Shown: positions 1-6,808 of the stretch, piece after piece
How positions within the stretch are numbered: the stretch's first letter is position 1
Layout of the letters: the number at the start of each line of letters is the position of its first letter
Assembly: GCA_026991065.1 (NCBI GenBank)
Contig: JALXCG010000097.1
Span: 1 to 8,368 of the forward strand
Reading direction: 5' to 3'
From: Gemmatimonadota bacterium
GTDB taxonomy: Bacteria; GCA-2686955
Length of the DNA: 8,368 nucleotides
Notes under the pieces: model-generated
Told to the model about the DNA's origin: nothing
The model's database searches: none
The model's input: only the letters and a program-made list of their open reading frames with translations
Position numbers and translations under genes: made by a program

Positions 1-414
1 GTCCAGATCGCGGCGCAAGGCGCGGGCATCGAAGGGGGCGCCGGAACGAGCATCCAGCCGACTTAGCAACTCCTCCTCGGAGAAGAGTTCCGAACCGCTG
101 AAGCGGATTCGACCGAGGTGCCAGCGAGGCCCCGGGACAATCTGCGCCAGCCAGTCCTGGCCGCGCTCTGTCACGCGCACCTGGGCACTGCCGAAACCCT
201 CCGCCAAGCAGGCATCAAGCAGTGCGCCGGCCACATCGCCGGGTGCAGTCGCCGCGGCCGCCGCCGCGCGCAGAGTCGCCGGATCGGGGCCCGGTGCGCT
301 CAGTTCAACCAGCACTTCGGCGGCGGCCGGCCGCAGCCCACGCAGCCCGGCCAACGCCACCAGCAAGCCGATCCCGACCCACCGGCCGGCACGCTTAGAA
401 AAAGGCCGAGACAC
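1..414 (-). CDS. BamA/TamA (Omp85)-like outer-membrane protein, N-terminal part with POTRA-like segment (runs off the left edge)
   Basis: An open frame of 138 codons runs from a GTG at 414 to the left edge, so the 3' end is missing. The product starts with a basic n-region (MSRPFSKRAGR), a hydrophobic core (WVGIGLLVALAG) and an Ala-rich cleavage zone near residues 30-32 (AAA|EV), a good Sec signal peptide. Residues about 60-97 form an alpha/beta segment ending in a V-x-G-P-R turn. Residues 98-138 read as a POTRA-type unit: LGRIRFSGSELFSEEELL followed by GAPFDARALRRDL, the usual 'I.f.G...fs.eeL...l....G.pfd...l..Dl' pattern of BamA/TamA/surface-antigen proteins. In that family POTRA domains sit in the periplasm ahead of a 16-strand barrel that inserts or exports outer-membrane proteins. 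The barrel lies outside the window, so BamA, TamA or a lineage-specific paralogue cannot be told apart. The GTG is chosen because it places the signal peptide correctly and has a GGGGGAG ribosome binding site five bases upstream. It overlaps the end of the upstream gene by 20 bases. Confidence 0.75.
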   Translation of the reverse strand, partial: MSRPFSKRAGRWVGIGLLVALAGLRGLRPAAAEVLVELSAPGPDPATLRAAAAAATAPGDVAGALLDACLAEGFGSAQVRVTERGQDWLAQIVPGPRWHLGRIRFSGSELFSEEELLSRLDARSGAPFDARALRRDLD

Positions 415-3400
415 GAAGACTCCCCCGGTTGCGAATTCCCGACTGGGGCTCGACGGTGCTGGTGAAATCCCCGGAAGCGGTCACGATATCGGTCAGGCGG
501 TAGTCGATCAAGGCGTGGAAACGCCAGGTCGTACCGATTTCGCGTCCGCCACGCGCGCTGATCGGAACTTCGCCGCGAACGGTATCGAGCCACTCCGCGC
601 CGGCATCCAGAACCGCCCGTCCGCGCTCCGGGAGATTCCAGCGCACACCGGGTGTGATTCGGGCACTGCGAAGTTCCGCTTCGATGCCACGCTCCACCTG
701 CAGATCCCGATGCATCTCGCTCTGCAAGAAAGCCTCCAGTCGCGCTCCCGGCGCGCGGGTCCAATCGGTAGTCAGGAAGAGTCCGCGAGACACCCGGTCC
801 ACGCCGAGCGCCGCGGAGCGATCGCTTTCATTCTCCCAGCCCCCTTCAATCTCAGTCACATAGAGACGCGCGAACTGAGTGCGCAGGCGCAGTGAGCGAC
901 GGCTGGTCGCACGCTTGCGCGGGCTGTTGCCGCCGGGATCATCCAGAGAGCGGGATTCAGCCAGGCGCAAACGCAGATTCCAGGTCTCGGCGGCGGGGCG
1001 CAGCAGCAGATCGGCACGCCCATCAACCACGCCGCGCAGAGTCAAGCCGGGCACCTGAAGCAGTGCCGGCCTCAGCAGCGCAAGATCCCAGCGCTCGCCG
1101 CTGCGGGATCTCTCTTCAACGCGCAGATTTCCCTCGAAGGCAACAAGCCGGGAGAGCCCGCCGGCCGCCGCGCGGCGCTCGGGGTGGATGCGCAGATCCC
1201 ACTCGGTGGCCGCCTCAAGCACCCCTTCGCGCTGCCCGGTCCGTTCGGTGACGCGGGCAAAGCTCCCCCCCTCCGGGTCGTAGTAGTAGACACCGCGCTC
1301 CGGATCGTAGCTATAGAGCGGCGGCAGAGAATCCCCGACCGCCGGAACGTAGCGTTCAACCGCGAGTTCCTCCTCGCCACCCGAGAAGCGGTAGGCCGAA
1401 GTCAGAGCAAACACGCGCTCGCGTCCCAGGTAGGAGGATTCGAGCGCCACCACATCCGACTCCTCGCGGGTTGCGGCGGTGCGGCGCCAGCGGTGGCTGG
1501 CATCCGCCTGCAGACTCAATCCGGAGCGGGTCGCAAAGCGCGCGGCGAGCGTGCTGGTGAAGGAGCGGCCGAGAGACTCGCGGCGCCCGGCCGCGCGGCG
1601 GTACTCCCAACGCCAGCGCTCACTCGCCTTGATCTCGAGCGCGTCGGTCGGCGCGGCTTCAATGCCGGTCCGCAGATCATCGAAACCGGTGACCACCTGC
1701 AGCGAATCGGTGCGCTCCTCCCGCTCGGCCCCAATCCACGGGGAATACCCGGTCGCGTTCCAGCGGCTCTCCCCCTCCCACTCGCGAAATCGGAACATCG
1801 GGGCGCCGTCCCGATCGCGCCGAACATCGTTCACCCGCAACCAGCCCGCCGGGCCCGACTCGGGCAATCCGCCATCGATCCGGAACTGCATCCGCCGCAT
1901 CGCCACCGCGTCGTCGCCGCGATAGCCACCCACACCGGACCAGCGCAGCCAGCGCCGCAGATCGTGCCGCAGTTCCAGATCCAGGCGATCGCGCGCCACC
2001 GTTTGCAGCGAGTTATCGCTCCCCCACCCCTCGATGGTCCGCACCTCCAGTTCACGCCCCGGGGGCTGGAAGCCGGATTGCTGCTCCTTCCAGGCAGCCC
2101 GCCCCGAGAGCGTGCCCCAATCCCACCGCCCCGGAGTCAGGGCCAGCGGTCGAAGCGTCAGCGAAAGCGCGGCAGCGGCTCGCGGTTCACGTTGGTCGAG
2201 CGTGGAGAGAAGGTTGGCGTCGGCGCGTGTCAGCGCCGCTTCCGCCGCCAGCGAGAGGGGTGCCCCCCCCAGGGCGGCGGTCAAGCGAAAGTCGGCAACT
2301 TCCAGACGCTCCGGCAGGGGCAGGAGAACCACCGGATCGTAATCCCCCGACCTGGGCCCCACGTAGGTGAAATAGATCGGCCCATCGTAGGGGATCTCCC
2401 GGCGGTAGGAACCCGCCCCGCTCCCCACGCGGCTAAACACAACCCGATAATCGCCGGCCCCCGGAGCGTAGGTGTAAGCCAGGCTGCCATCGGCCTGCTC
2501 CACGAGAACGTAGTCTCCCTCCCCCGGATCCACCTGGGTGGCGCCGTCCCGCCGCGCCGCCGCCGCGTCGCCCCCGGCCGCCTGCAGAATGCCCCGGTCC
2601 AGATCATCGAGACTGCCGAAAAGCGGATCTCCCGGGTCATCTCCTTCGCGAAAAAACAGAACAGACGCGCGCACCCGCTCCTGCTCGCCGGCATAGAGGC
2701 GCCCCATGGAGATGGTGCGGCGATACTGGTCCGTCGAGTATTCGTAATCGACGATGATCTCCTGCTCGGAGGTGATCAGGCGCCGCGCGGTGAAGGTTAC
2801 CTCGCCGGTCTCGTAGTCGATAACGTAGTCGCGATCGGCTCCACGCACCATCGCCACACCATCGATCCACACCCGCTCACTGCCGGCCAGAATCAGGATG
2901 TGGGCCTCCCCCTCCCGCTGCAGCAGATAGGGCCCCTGATTGCCCTCCTGGCCGATGATCCGCTGAGTGGCGAAGCGTCCCTTGGTCACCAGCCCGGCCA
3001 GATCCACGCCACCTCCCCAGTGCCACATTTCGCCACGGGCGCCACTGGCTTTGCGCTCAAACCGCGCCCATTCCCCCTCATTCTGACGCAGCACCTGATC
3101 GCCGAGACGGGCGCGAAAATCGTCGCTTCTGACCTCCACATAGACCTTGTCGATCTCATCCAGCTCGGTTGTGGTGCCCTCCGGTTGAAACGGAACGCTC
3201 TGATCGGAGAGCACGCCGTTGACCTCAATTCCTTCACTGATCGTGCCAAAGAGGGTCACCCGCAGCGACTGTTCAACTGCCGGCTCGCCGTCGTGCCCAA
3301 CCTGAATCCCCACACTCTTGGAGCCGGTGATGAAGAGCGTGGAGGGAATCTCCGGGCTCAGCCGCAGCGCCGGACCGGCCATCATCCCGCCACCGGCCTG

Positions 3401-3829
3401 CGCCGGCGGCAACGAGTCCGGGTTGACCAGAAAAAGCTCAGCCGGCAGATGGAAGGGAAAGGCTAGGTAGGAGACGGTCACCTCTTCGCCGACCGGCAGG
3501 CGGCGGCTCAGCGTCAGGGTGTTGCTCTCCAGATCGAGAAAATAGCCGACCCCGGCCGTCAACCGCCGCCCGTCACGCACCACCCGCAGGCTCTTCGGAC
3601 TTGGAAAGGGGCAAGCGAGACGGTAGGGGCCGCGGGTGCCGTCGCCGGAGATCTGAAAACTGCATTCGCCGGCGCGGCGCACCACCGCCAGAGAATCGCT
3701 CCGGGTCTCCTCAGTGCCGCTCGCCGGCGCTGCCGTGGCGCCGACACGCGTCGCCCCGAGAATCACGAGAGCCGCGATCCTAGAAACTCGCGATGCGCAG
3801 GATTTCTCCGGTCTTCCCGTCGAGAACAT
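395..3829 (-). CDS. Large outer-membrane beta-barrel protein with SprA-like N-terminal features (T9SS-associated candidate)
   Basis: The product has 1144 residues. A signal peptide has a long n-region (residues 1-17), a hydrophobic core (18-26) and cleavage probably at ATA|AP, residue 33/34. Residues 79-123 and 316-365 are two divergent copies of a beta-rich unit; the second carries WIDG, RG, DYVIDY and GEVTFTARR. Between them, 166-178 (FITGSKSVGIQVG) and 188-245 (LRVTLFGTISEGIEVNGVLS, then ARLGD) resemble the N-terminal region of the T9SS translocon SprA/Sov, which is about 2400 residues. Residues 436-497 hold four G/S-rich DY or SY motifs. From about 505 onward there are alternating amphipathic strands rich in Arg, Trp and Tyr, ending in RVSAFF, the terminal Phe expected for BAM-inserted barrels. 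ATG 3829 is the only start that keeps the signal peptide: the frame has a TGA at 3881-3883 upstream and the next possible start (GTG, Val22) cuts the hydrophobic core. It overlaps the propeller gene by 50 bases. Coding status and outer-membrane location are secure; the SprA link is a hypothesis. Confidence 0.85.
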   Translation of the reverse strand: MFSTGRPEKSCASRVSRIAALVILGATRVGATAAPASGTEETRSDSLAVVRRAGECSFQISGDGTRGPYRLACPFPSPKSLRVVRDGRRLTAGVGYFLDLESNTLTLSRRLPVGEEVTVSYLAFPFHLPAELFLVNPDSLPPAQAGGGMMAGPALRLSPEIPSTLFITGSKSVGIQVGHDGEPAVEQSLRVTLFGTISEGIEVNGVLSDQSVPFQPEGTTTELDEIDKVYVEVRSDDFRARLGDQVLRQNEGEWARFERKASGARGEMWHWGGGVDLAGLVTKGRFATQRIIGQEGNQGPYLLQREGEAHILILAGSERVWIDGVAMVRGADRDYVIDYETGEVTFTARRLITSEQEIIVDYEYSTDQYRRTISMGRLYAGEQERVRASVLFFREGDDPGDPLFGSLDDLDRGILQAAGGDAAAARRDGATQVDPGEGDYVLVEQADGSLAYTYAPGAGDYRVVFSRVGSGAGSYRREIPYDGPIYFTYVGPRSGDYDPVVLLPLPERLEVADFRLTAALGGAPLSLAAEAALTRADANLLSTLDQREPRAAAALSLTLRPLALTPGRWDWGTLSGRAAWKEQQSGFQPPGRELEVRTIEGWGSDNSLQTVARDRLDLELRHDLRRWLRWSGVGGYRGDDAVAMRRMQFRIDGGLPESGPAGWLRVNDVRRDRDGAPMFRFREWEGESRWNATGYSPWIGAEREERTDSLQVVTGFDDLRTGIEAAPTDALEIKASERWRWEYRRAAGRRESLGRSFTSTLAARFATRSGLSLQADASHRWRRTAATREESDVVALESSYLGRERVFALTSAYRFSGGEEELAVERYVPAVGDSLPPLYSYDPERGVYYYDPEGGSFARVTERTGQREGVLEAATEWDLRIHPERRAAAGGLSRLVAFEGNLRVEERSRSGERWDLALLRPALLQVPGLTLRGVVDGRADLLLRPAAETWNLRLRLAESRSLDDPGGNSPRKRATSRRSLRLRTQFARLYVTEIEGGWENESDRSAALGVDRVSRGLFLTTDWTRAPGARLEAFLQSEMHRDLQVERGIEAELRSARITPGVRWNLPERGRAVLDAGAEWLDTVRGEVPISARGGREIGTTWRFHALIDYRLTDIVTASGDFTSTVEPQSGIRNRGSLRVSAFF
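420..426 (-). promoter_or_regulatory. Shine-Dalgarno site for the BamA/TamA-like gene
   Basis: The minus strand reads GGGGGAG, then five bases (TCTTC), then the GTG at 414. This is the clearest ribosome binding site in the window and decides the GTG start of the left-edge gene. It lies inside the last codons of the upstream 1144-residue reading frame, as expected for translational coupling. Confidence 0.55.
2263..2270 (-). repeat. Mononucleotide G8 run inside the 1144-residue protein gene
   Basis: Eight C on the plus strand (G8 in the coding strand) spell part of a Leu-Gly-Gly-Ala stretch at residues 520-523. The frame is intact across it. Similar runs occur at 7562-7569 (G8), 4247-4253 (G7) and 1265-1271 (G7), each encoding Gly-Gly. 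Confidence 0.7.
2312..2524 (-). repeat. Four Gly-x-Gly-Asp/Ser-Tyr motifs ahead of the barrel
   Basis: Residues 436-506 of the 1144-residue protein carry PGEGDY, PGAGDY, SGAGSY and PRSGDY, with the Tyr at 440, 461, 475 and 497. Each is followed by a short beta-like stretch, and the last leads into the conserved-looking PVVLLPLPERLEVADFRL that begins the putative barrel. The spacing is irregular (21, 14 and 22 residues), so it may be a structural turn motif rather than a true tandem repeat. Confidence 0.45.
2735..2884 (-). repeat. Protein-level repeat, copy 2 of the beta-rich unit
   Basis: Residues 316-365 contain SERVWIDGVAMVRGADRDYV, then IDYETGEVTFTARRL, then EIIVDYEYS. This 'DG...RG.DY.IDY.tGeitFt' pattern recurs in large outer-membrane proteins of the FCB group, including SprA-type proteins, as I recall the family; I could not align it here. 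Copy 1 is at 3461-3595. Confidence 0.5.
3461..3595 (-). repeat. Protein-level repeat, copy 1 of a beta-rich unit in the 1144-residue protein
   Basis: Residues 79-123 read KSLRVVRDGRRLTAGVGYFL, then a Leu-Asp-Leu strand, then LTLSRRL and EEVTVSYLAF. They align by eye with residues 316-365 of the same protein: V-x-x-DG, then Y-x-[IL]-D-[YL]-E, then [LF]T-x-[SA]RRL, then E-[VI]-x-V-x-Y. The copies have diverged at DNA level, so this is an old domain duplication rather than a recent DNA repeat. Confidence 0.5.
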
Positions 3830-4703
3830 GCAGATGGCCGTCCGGGCTGAAGGCGACGTCGACAGGGTCGAGCGCAGGAGTCATTCGAAAGAGGAGTTCG
3901 CCACTGGAAGCGAGCAGCACGACCACCTGGCGTCCAGCCAGCGCCAGACGCCCCTGGCCATCGAGCGCCAGGCCCCGCCACTCGCCGCCGGCCGGCGCCC
4001 AGGTAACGCGGAAGGAACCGAAAGCGTCGAAAACGACGATGCGCTCACCATCCGCGACAAAAACGCCGTAGCGACGATCATAGGCGATCGCGCGTGGCTC
4101 GCGCAGCCGCCCCGGCAGATTGCCGAAGCCGCCGAAACGCCGTTCGATCCGCCCGAACGGATCGAGCAGCAGCACTTGGTGCGTCTCCGCGTCGAGCACG
4201 GCCAGGCGTCCGGCGGGGTCGTAATCGAGATCGACCGGGCGGAACACCCCCCCGGAGAGGTCGGCGCTCTGCAGAAGCACCCGGTCAAAGGCGTAGGAAC
4301 GCGCGGCGAGATTGGTGGCGTAGCGCACCACGCGACCATTGCCGGCATCCGCCAAAGCGAAGAAAAAGCCGGCGCCGGCAGCGATCCCGCGGGGATCGAG
4401 AAAGCCGCCGTCGGGGCTCGACCCGCAGCGCCCGATCGAATGGAGGGCAAGCCCTTGCGCTGACCGCACATCGATCCGGCAGCGCGCGGCATCGACGACG
4501 TAAAGTGCCCCCTGGCGATCGATCGTCAGAGAGACAGCTCCCTGCATTCCGGTGGCCAGCCGCCACTCCACCGGCGGCGGATCCGCAACCTCGTTGGCCC
4601 CGCGGGCCAGCGCGGGGAAAAGCAGTGCGCCGCAGAGCACGACAATCCGAAATCGGAGTGCCGATGCCCTGCTCCGCACCGGGAAGGCCAGCGCCCGCAA
4701 CAC
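3780..4703 (-). CDS. Exported NHL/SMP-30-type beta-propeller protein
   Basis: The product has 307 residues. Its signal peptide comprises a basic n-region (MLRALAFPVRSRASALRFR), a core IVVLCGALLFP, and cleavage best placed at ALA|RG, residue 33/34. The rest is a series of about six beta-propeller blades near residues 55-90, 101-145, 153-190, 197-233, 240-270 and 277-305. Each has the NHL-like pattern of a DP/P-x-[GD]-[IV]-A or -D lead, a 'G.l.V.D...' strand and a following 'v...d..G.....' strand, for example AVSLTIDRQGALYVVD and VDVAFSPDGHLHVLD. NHL propellers are usually protein- or ligand-binding scaffolds, and no catalytic residues can be assigned. Two mature-region cysteines (75 and 93) could form a disulfide across blade 1. 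There is no T9SS sorting domain, so a periplasmic location is likelier than the surface. The start is GTG: an in-frame TGA lies at 4731-4733, no ATG occurs before the core, and a second GTG at 4679 is the only alternative. The gene begins two bases after the upstream stop with no clear Shine-Dalgarno. Confidence 0.82.
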   Translation of the reverse strand: MLRALAFPVRSRASALRFRIVVLCGALLFPALARGANEVADPPPVEWRLATGMQGAVSLTIDRQGALYVVDAARCRIDVRSAQGLALHSIGRCGSSPDGGFLDPRGIAAGAGFFFALADAGNGRVVRYATNLAARSYAFDRVLLQSADLSGGVFRPVDLDYDPAGRLAVLDAETHQVLLLDPFGRIERRFGGFGNLPGRLREPRAIAYDRRYGVFVADGERIVVFDAFGSFRVTWAPAGGEWRGLALDGQGRLALAGRQVVVLLASSGELLFRMTPALDPVDVAFSPDGHLHVLDGKTGEILRIASF

Positions 4704-4705
4704 GG

Positions 4706-5839
4706 TCAGAACGCGCGACTCAGGCGAACTTCAACCGCAGGGTTGCGCGTATCGGGATTGACCCCCAGCCCCAAGCGCGCACCGCCCGGCAGCGCGGCCA
4801 GGTGTTCGCGATTCTTCAGTGCCGCGCCCTTGCCGGCGTGCACCGAGGCGATCACGTGGTTGAAGATTGCCAGACCACCGACAAAAGTCGCCTGCTTGAA
4901 AGCGTCGTTGGAGCGGCCACGCAAGCGTTTGTACTCAGCCAGATTCTGTTCCGCCAGATCCCGCGCGGAACCGACCGGGCGAGCGGATTTCTCGTCCGGA
5001 TGGGCCCAGTTCCAGGCCCACTCTCCACCATAGGCGCGGATCCGGTATTCATCGTACGCGCCCTTGATGTTCTCGTTCGAGACGATCGGCTCCTGATCAT
5101 AGAAAAAGTCACTCAGTTCACCGCTGAAGTCGCGATTGGGCGGCAAATGAGAACGCGCCGCGTCGATCCAGGCATTCTGGTTGTAGGACTCCTTCTGGTT
5201 CTCACTCATGATCGGTTGCAGCACCTGCGTGTCGAAAGGCTCGTAATACTCCAGGAAGTCCGCTTCTTGTGCCAGGATGCTGATATCTTCCCCCGGCAGC
5301 GGCTGCCAGTCGAAAAAGCCGGTGGCGTCTCCAGTATAGGGAATCGGATCGCTGCCGCCACCGACCACGCGCAAATAGGAGTCGCCATAGTAGTCCCCGC
5401 TCCAGAGCGACTCCTCCTTAATTAGATCCTCGTAGTACTTGTCGAAATCGTGGCCGGAGTCCGGCGCTTTGGCGGCCGCCCCGGCGGTCTTCTGCGCATA
5501 GCGCATGAAATCGGTCTCGCGGCTGTCGCCCTCGCTCTTCAGATAGAGATAGGTGCCGACTGTGATCCCCTCGAGCCCCAGAAACAGGGCTCCGCTCATC
5601 GGCCGATCCCCGTAGAACTGCCCGAGCCCCGGCAGCACCGCCGAGGCGCCAAAGGCGATCCAGGGGTTCTTGGAGGAAGGCGCCGCGGTCAGCGCGGGAT
5701 CGGCCGCCGGGTCCGCGCCGAGATTCGCCACCGCTTGCTCCATCGCAAGGCTCACCGAGCCGGGAAAAAGTTCCGCGTGAGCCGCTGAAGCCGCGCACAG
5801 AGCCACCGCCAGGGTCCAGGATTTTGTTTGCGTTCTCAT
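4706..5839 (-). CDS. Exported DUF5683-like protein with a long acidic, aromatic insert
   Basis: The product has 377 residues. The signal peptide MRTQTKSWTLAVALCAASAA is cut at AHA|EL, residue 22/23. Residues 58-101 hold the hallmark NPWIAFGASAVLPGLGQFYG with a following hydrophobic GALFLGLEGITVGTYLYL, and residues 309-342 hold SNDAFKQATFVGGLAIFNHV, then IASVHAGKGA. These two blocks are characteristic of the DUF5683 family of envelope proteins, whose function is unknown. Between them lie about 200 residues (103-308) rich in Asp, Glu, Tyr and Trp, much more than I expect in that family. The C-terminus is two short strands ending in VEVRLSRAF, again a terminal Phe. The ATG at 5839 follows the porV stop by three bases, and the only purine-rich upstream stretch is a GGGGG nine bases away, so initiation is probably coupled. 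The family assignment rests on motif recognition without a search. Confidence 0.8.
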   Translation of the reverse strand: MRTQTKSWTLAVALCAASAAHAELFPGSVSLAMEQAVANLGADPAADPALTAAPSSKNPWIAFGASAVLPGLGQFYGDRPMSGALFLGLEGITVGTYLYLKSEGDSRETDFMRYAQKTAGAAAKAPDSGHDFDKYYEDLIKEESLWSGDYYGDSYLRVVGGGSDPIPYTGDATGFFDWQPLPGEDISILAQEADFLEYYEPFDTQVLQPIMSENQKESYNQNAWIDAARSHLPPNRDFSGELSDFFYDQEPIVSNENIKGAYDEYRIRAYGGEWAWNWAHPDEKSARPVGSARDLAEQNLAEYKRLRGRSNDAFKQATFVGGLAIFNHVIASVHAGKGAALKNREHLAALPGGARLGLGVNPDTRNPAVEVRLSRAF

Positions 5840-5842
5840 GGC

Positions 5843-6808
5843 CTAAAACCCCCACGAAATGGTGAAGAGCTGTTTCAGATCGAGATCATTGTCGTCAACA
5901 ACCGCCAGATCGAAGGCCGCGTTTCCCCACTTGAAGCCCAGACCATAGCTGTAGCTGCGCCCGCTGCTGCGCACATCACGCTCCCAGATGTAGCCGCCGC
6001 GCAGTGACAGCGCCTCGATGCTGGAAGACTCGGTCAGATAAGTAAACTCGGTGCCCAGATAACCCTTGATCTCGCGCCATTGGAGATCGGCGGATTCGTC
6101 GAGGATCGTCGTCGATTTGTAAAGATCGCTGGTCACGATCCAGCGATTGACATCGTCGTTCAGAATCTCATAGCGGGCGCCCAGAACCGCGCGCCCGGCG
6201 ATCGGGTCCGCCTGGTAGGCATCGATATACTGGAATTTCGGGCCCTGATTGCGCAGGGTCATGGCGAGGGCCAGGCGGTCGGTTGCGTGCCAGCGCATGC
6301 CGAGGTCGAAGGCGGTGGAATAGCCAACCACGTCCGCGAGTTTCGACATCAGCAGCTTAATGTTGGCGCCAAACTCGAGATCATCCGCGACGTTCGTGGC
6401 GTAGCTGATGCTGCTGAAGAAATCCCATACGCCCAACTTGCCCAGGACTTCACCGGCGGCATCCGTTTCCGGAATATCTTCGCCCAAATGGTCCAGGTAC
6501 ATTCCGAAAGCGAAGTTGCCCCATTCCCCGCCAGGGGTGGCAAAAGAGAGGAACTCCACCCGGTGGTCCACCACGTTTTCCATGTGGCTGAGGAGCAATT
6601 GCGGCTCTTCGAGACGGGCCAGCCCCGCCGGGTTCCAGTGGATCGCCTGGACCCCCTCGCCTTCAGCCGTAAAGGCCTTGCCCATGCCGGCCGCTCTCGC
6701 CCCATAAGGGAAAAGCACCCAGATCACGTCGTTTCCCTGGGCGCAGGCATCGCTTCCCAAGAGCCCAAGGCCCAAAACCAGGCCCATATACCTAAGAAAT
6801 CGGTTCAT
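5843..6808 (-). CDS. porV: PorV/PorQ-family outer-membrane beta-barrel protein, probable T9SS shuttle PorV
   Basis: The product has 321 residues. The signal peptide MNRFLRYMGLVLGLGLLGSD is cut at ACA|Q, residue 23/24. The diagnostic motif of the PorV/PorQ (UPF0164) family is at residues 37-64: ARAAGMGKAFTAEGEGVQAI followed by HWNPAGLA. The rest is alternating beta strands with aromatic girdles, ending in FTISWGF, whose terminal Phe is an outer-membrane barrel signal. In characterised T9SSs PorV is a FadL-like 14-strand barrel. It receives cargo from the SprA/Sov translocon and forms the attachment complex with the sortase PorU at the surface. Its position 25 bases downstream of the PorU-like gene matches the porU-porV order of P. 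gingivalis and supports PorV over PorQ. The product is shorter than P. gingivalis PorV (about 390 residues), so PorQ or a lineage paralogue remains possible. No convincing Shine-Dalgarno precedes the ATG; GGGA lies 11 bases upstream. Confidence 0.88.
   Translation of the reverse strand: MNRFLRYMGLVLGLGLLGSDACAQGNDVIWVLFPYGARAAGMGKAFTAEGEGVQAIHWNPAGLARLEEPQLLLSHMENVVDHRVEFLSFATPGGEWGNFAFGMYLDHLGEDIPETDAAGEVLGKLGVWDFFSSISYATNVADDLEFGANIKLLMSKLADVVGYSTAFDLGMRWHATDRLALAMTLRNQGPKFQYIDAYQADPIAGRAVLGARYEILNDDVNRWIVTSDLYKSTTILDESADLQWREIKGYLGTEFTYLTESSSIEALSLRGGYIWERDVRSSGRSYSYGLGFKWGNAAFDLAVVDDNDLDLKQLFTISWGF

Noticed and set aside
300-764. 154-codon minus-strand frame over the barrel gene end and the BamA-like start
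   Set aside because: It is out of frame with both real genes. Its Gly/Arg/Ser-rich product has no motif, while the other two frames give a barrel C-terminus and a signal peptide.
1184-3466. 760-codon open frame on the plus strand, antisense to the large barrel gene
   Set aside because: High GC leaves few stops in antisense frames. The product is a low-complexity mix rich in Arg, Pro, Ala and His with no signal, domain or start signal, whereas the opposite strand gives a coherent secreted protein ending in the barrel motif.
4094-5425. 443-codon open frame on the plus strand
   Set aside because: It spans the junction of two well-supported minus-strand genes, begins with an Arg/Ala/Pro-rich stretch and shows no family features.
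6736-6808. Lipoprotein signal on the PorV-like protein (Cys22)
   Set aside because: The residues before Cys22 (GSDA) lack the Leu/Val at -3 needed for a lipobox, and ACA|Q is a normal signal peptidase I site.
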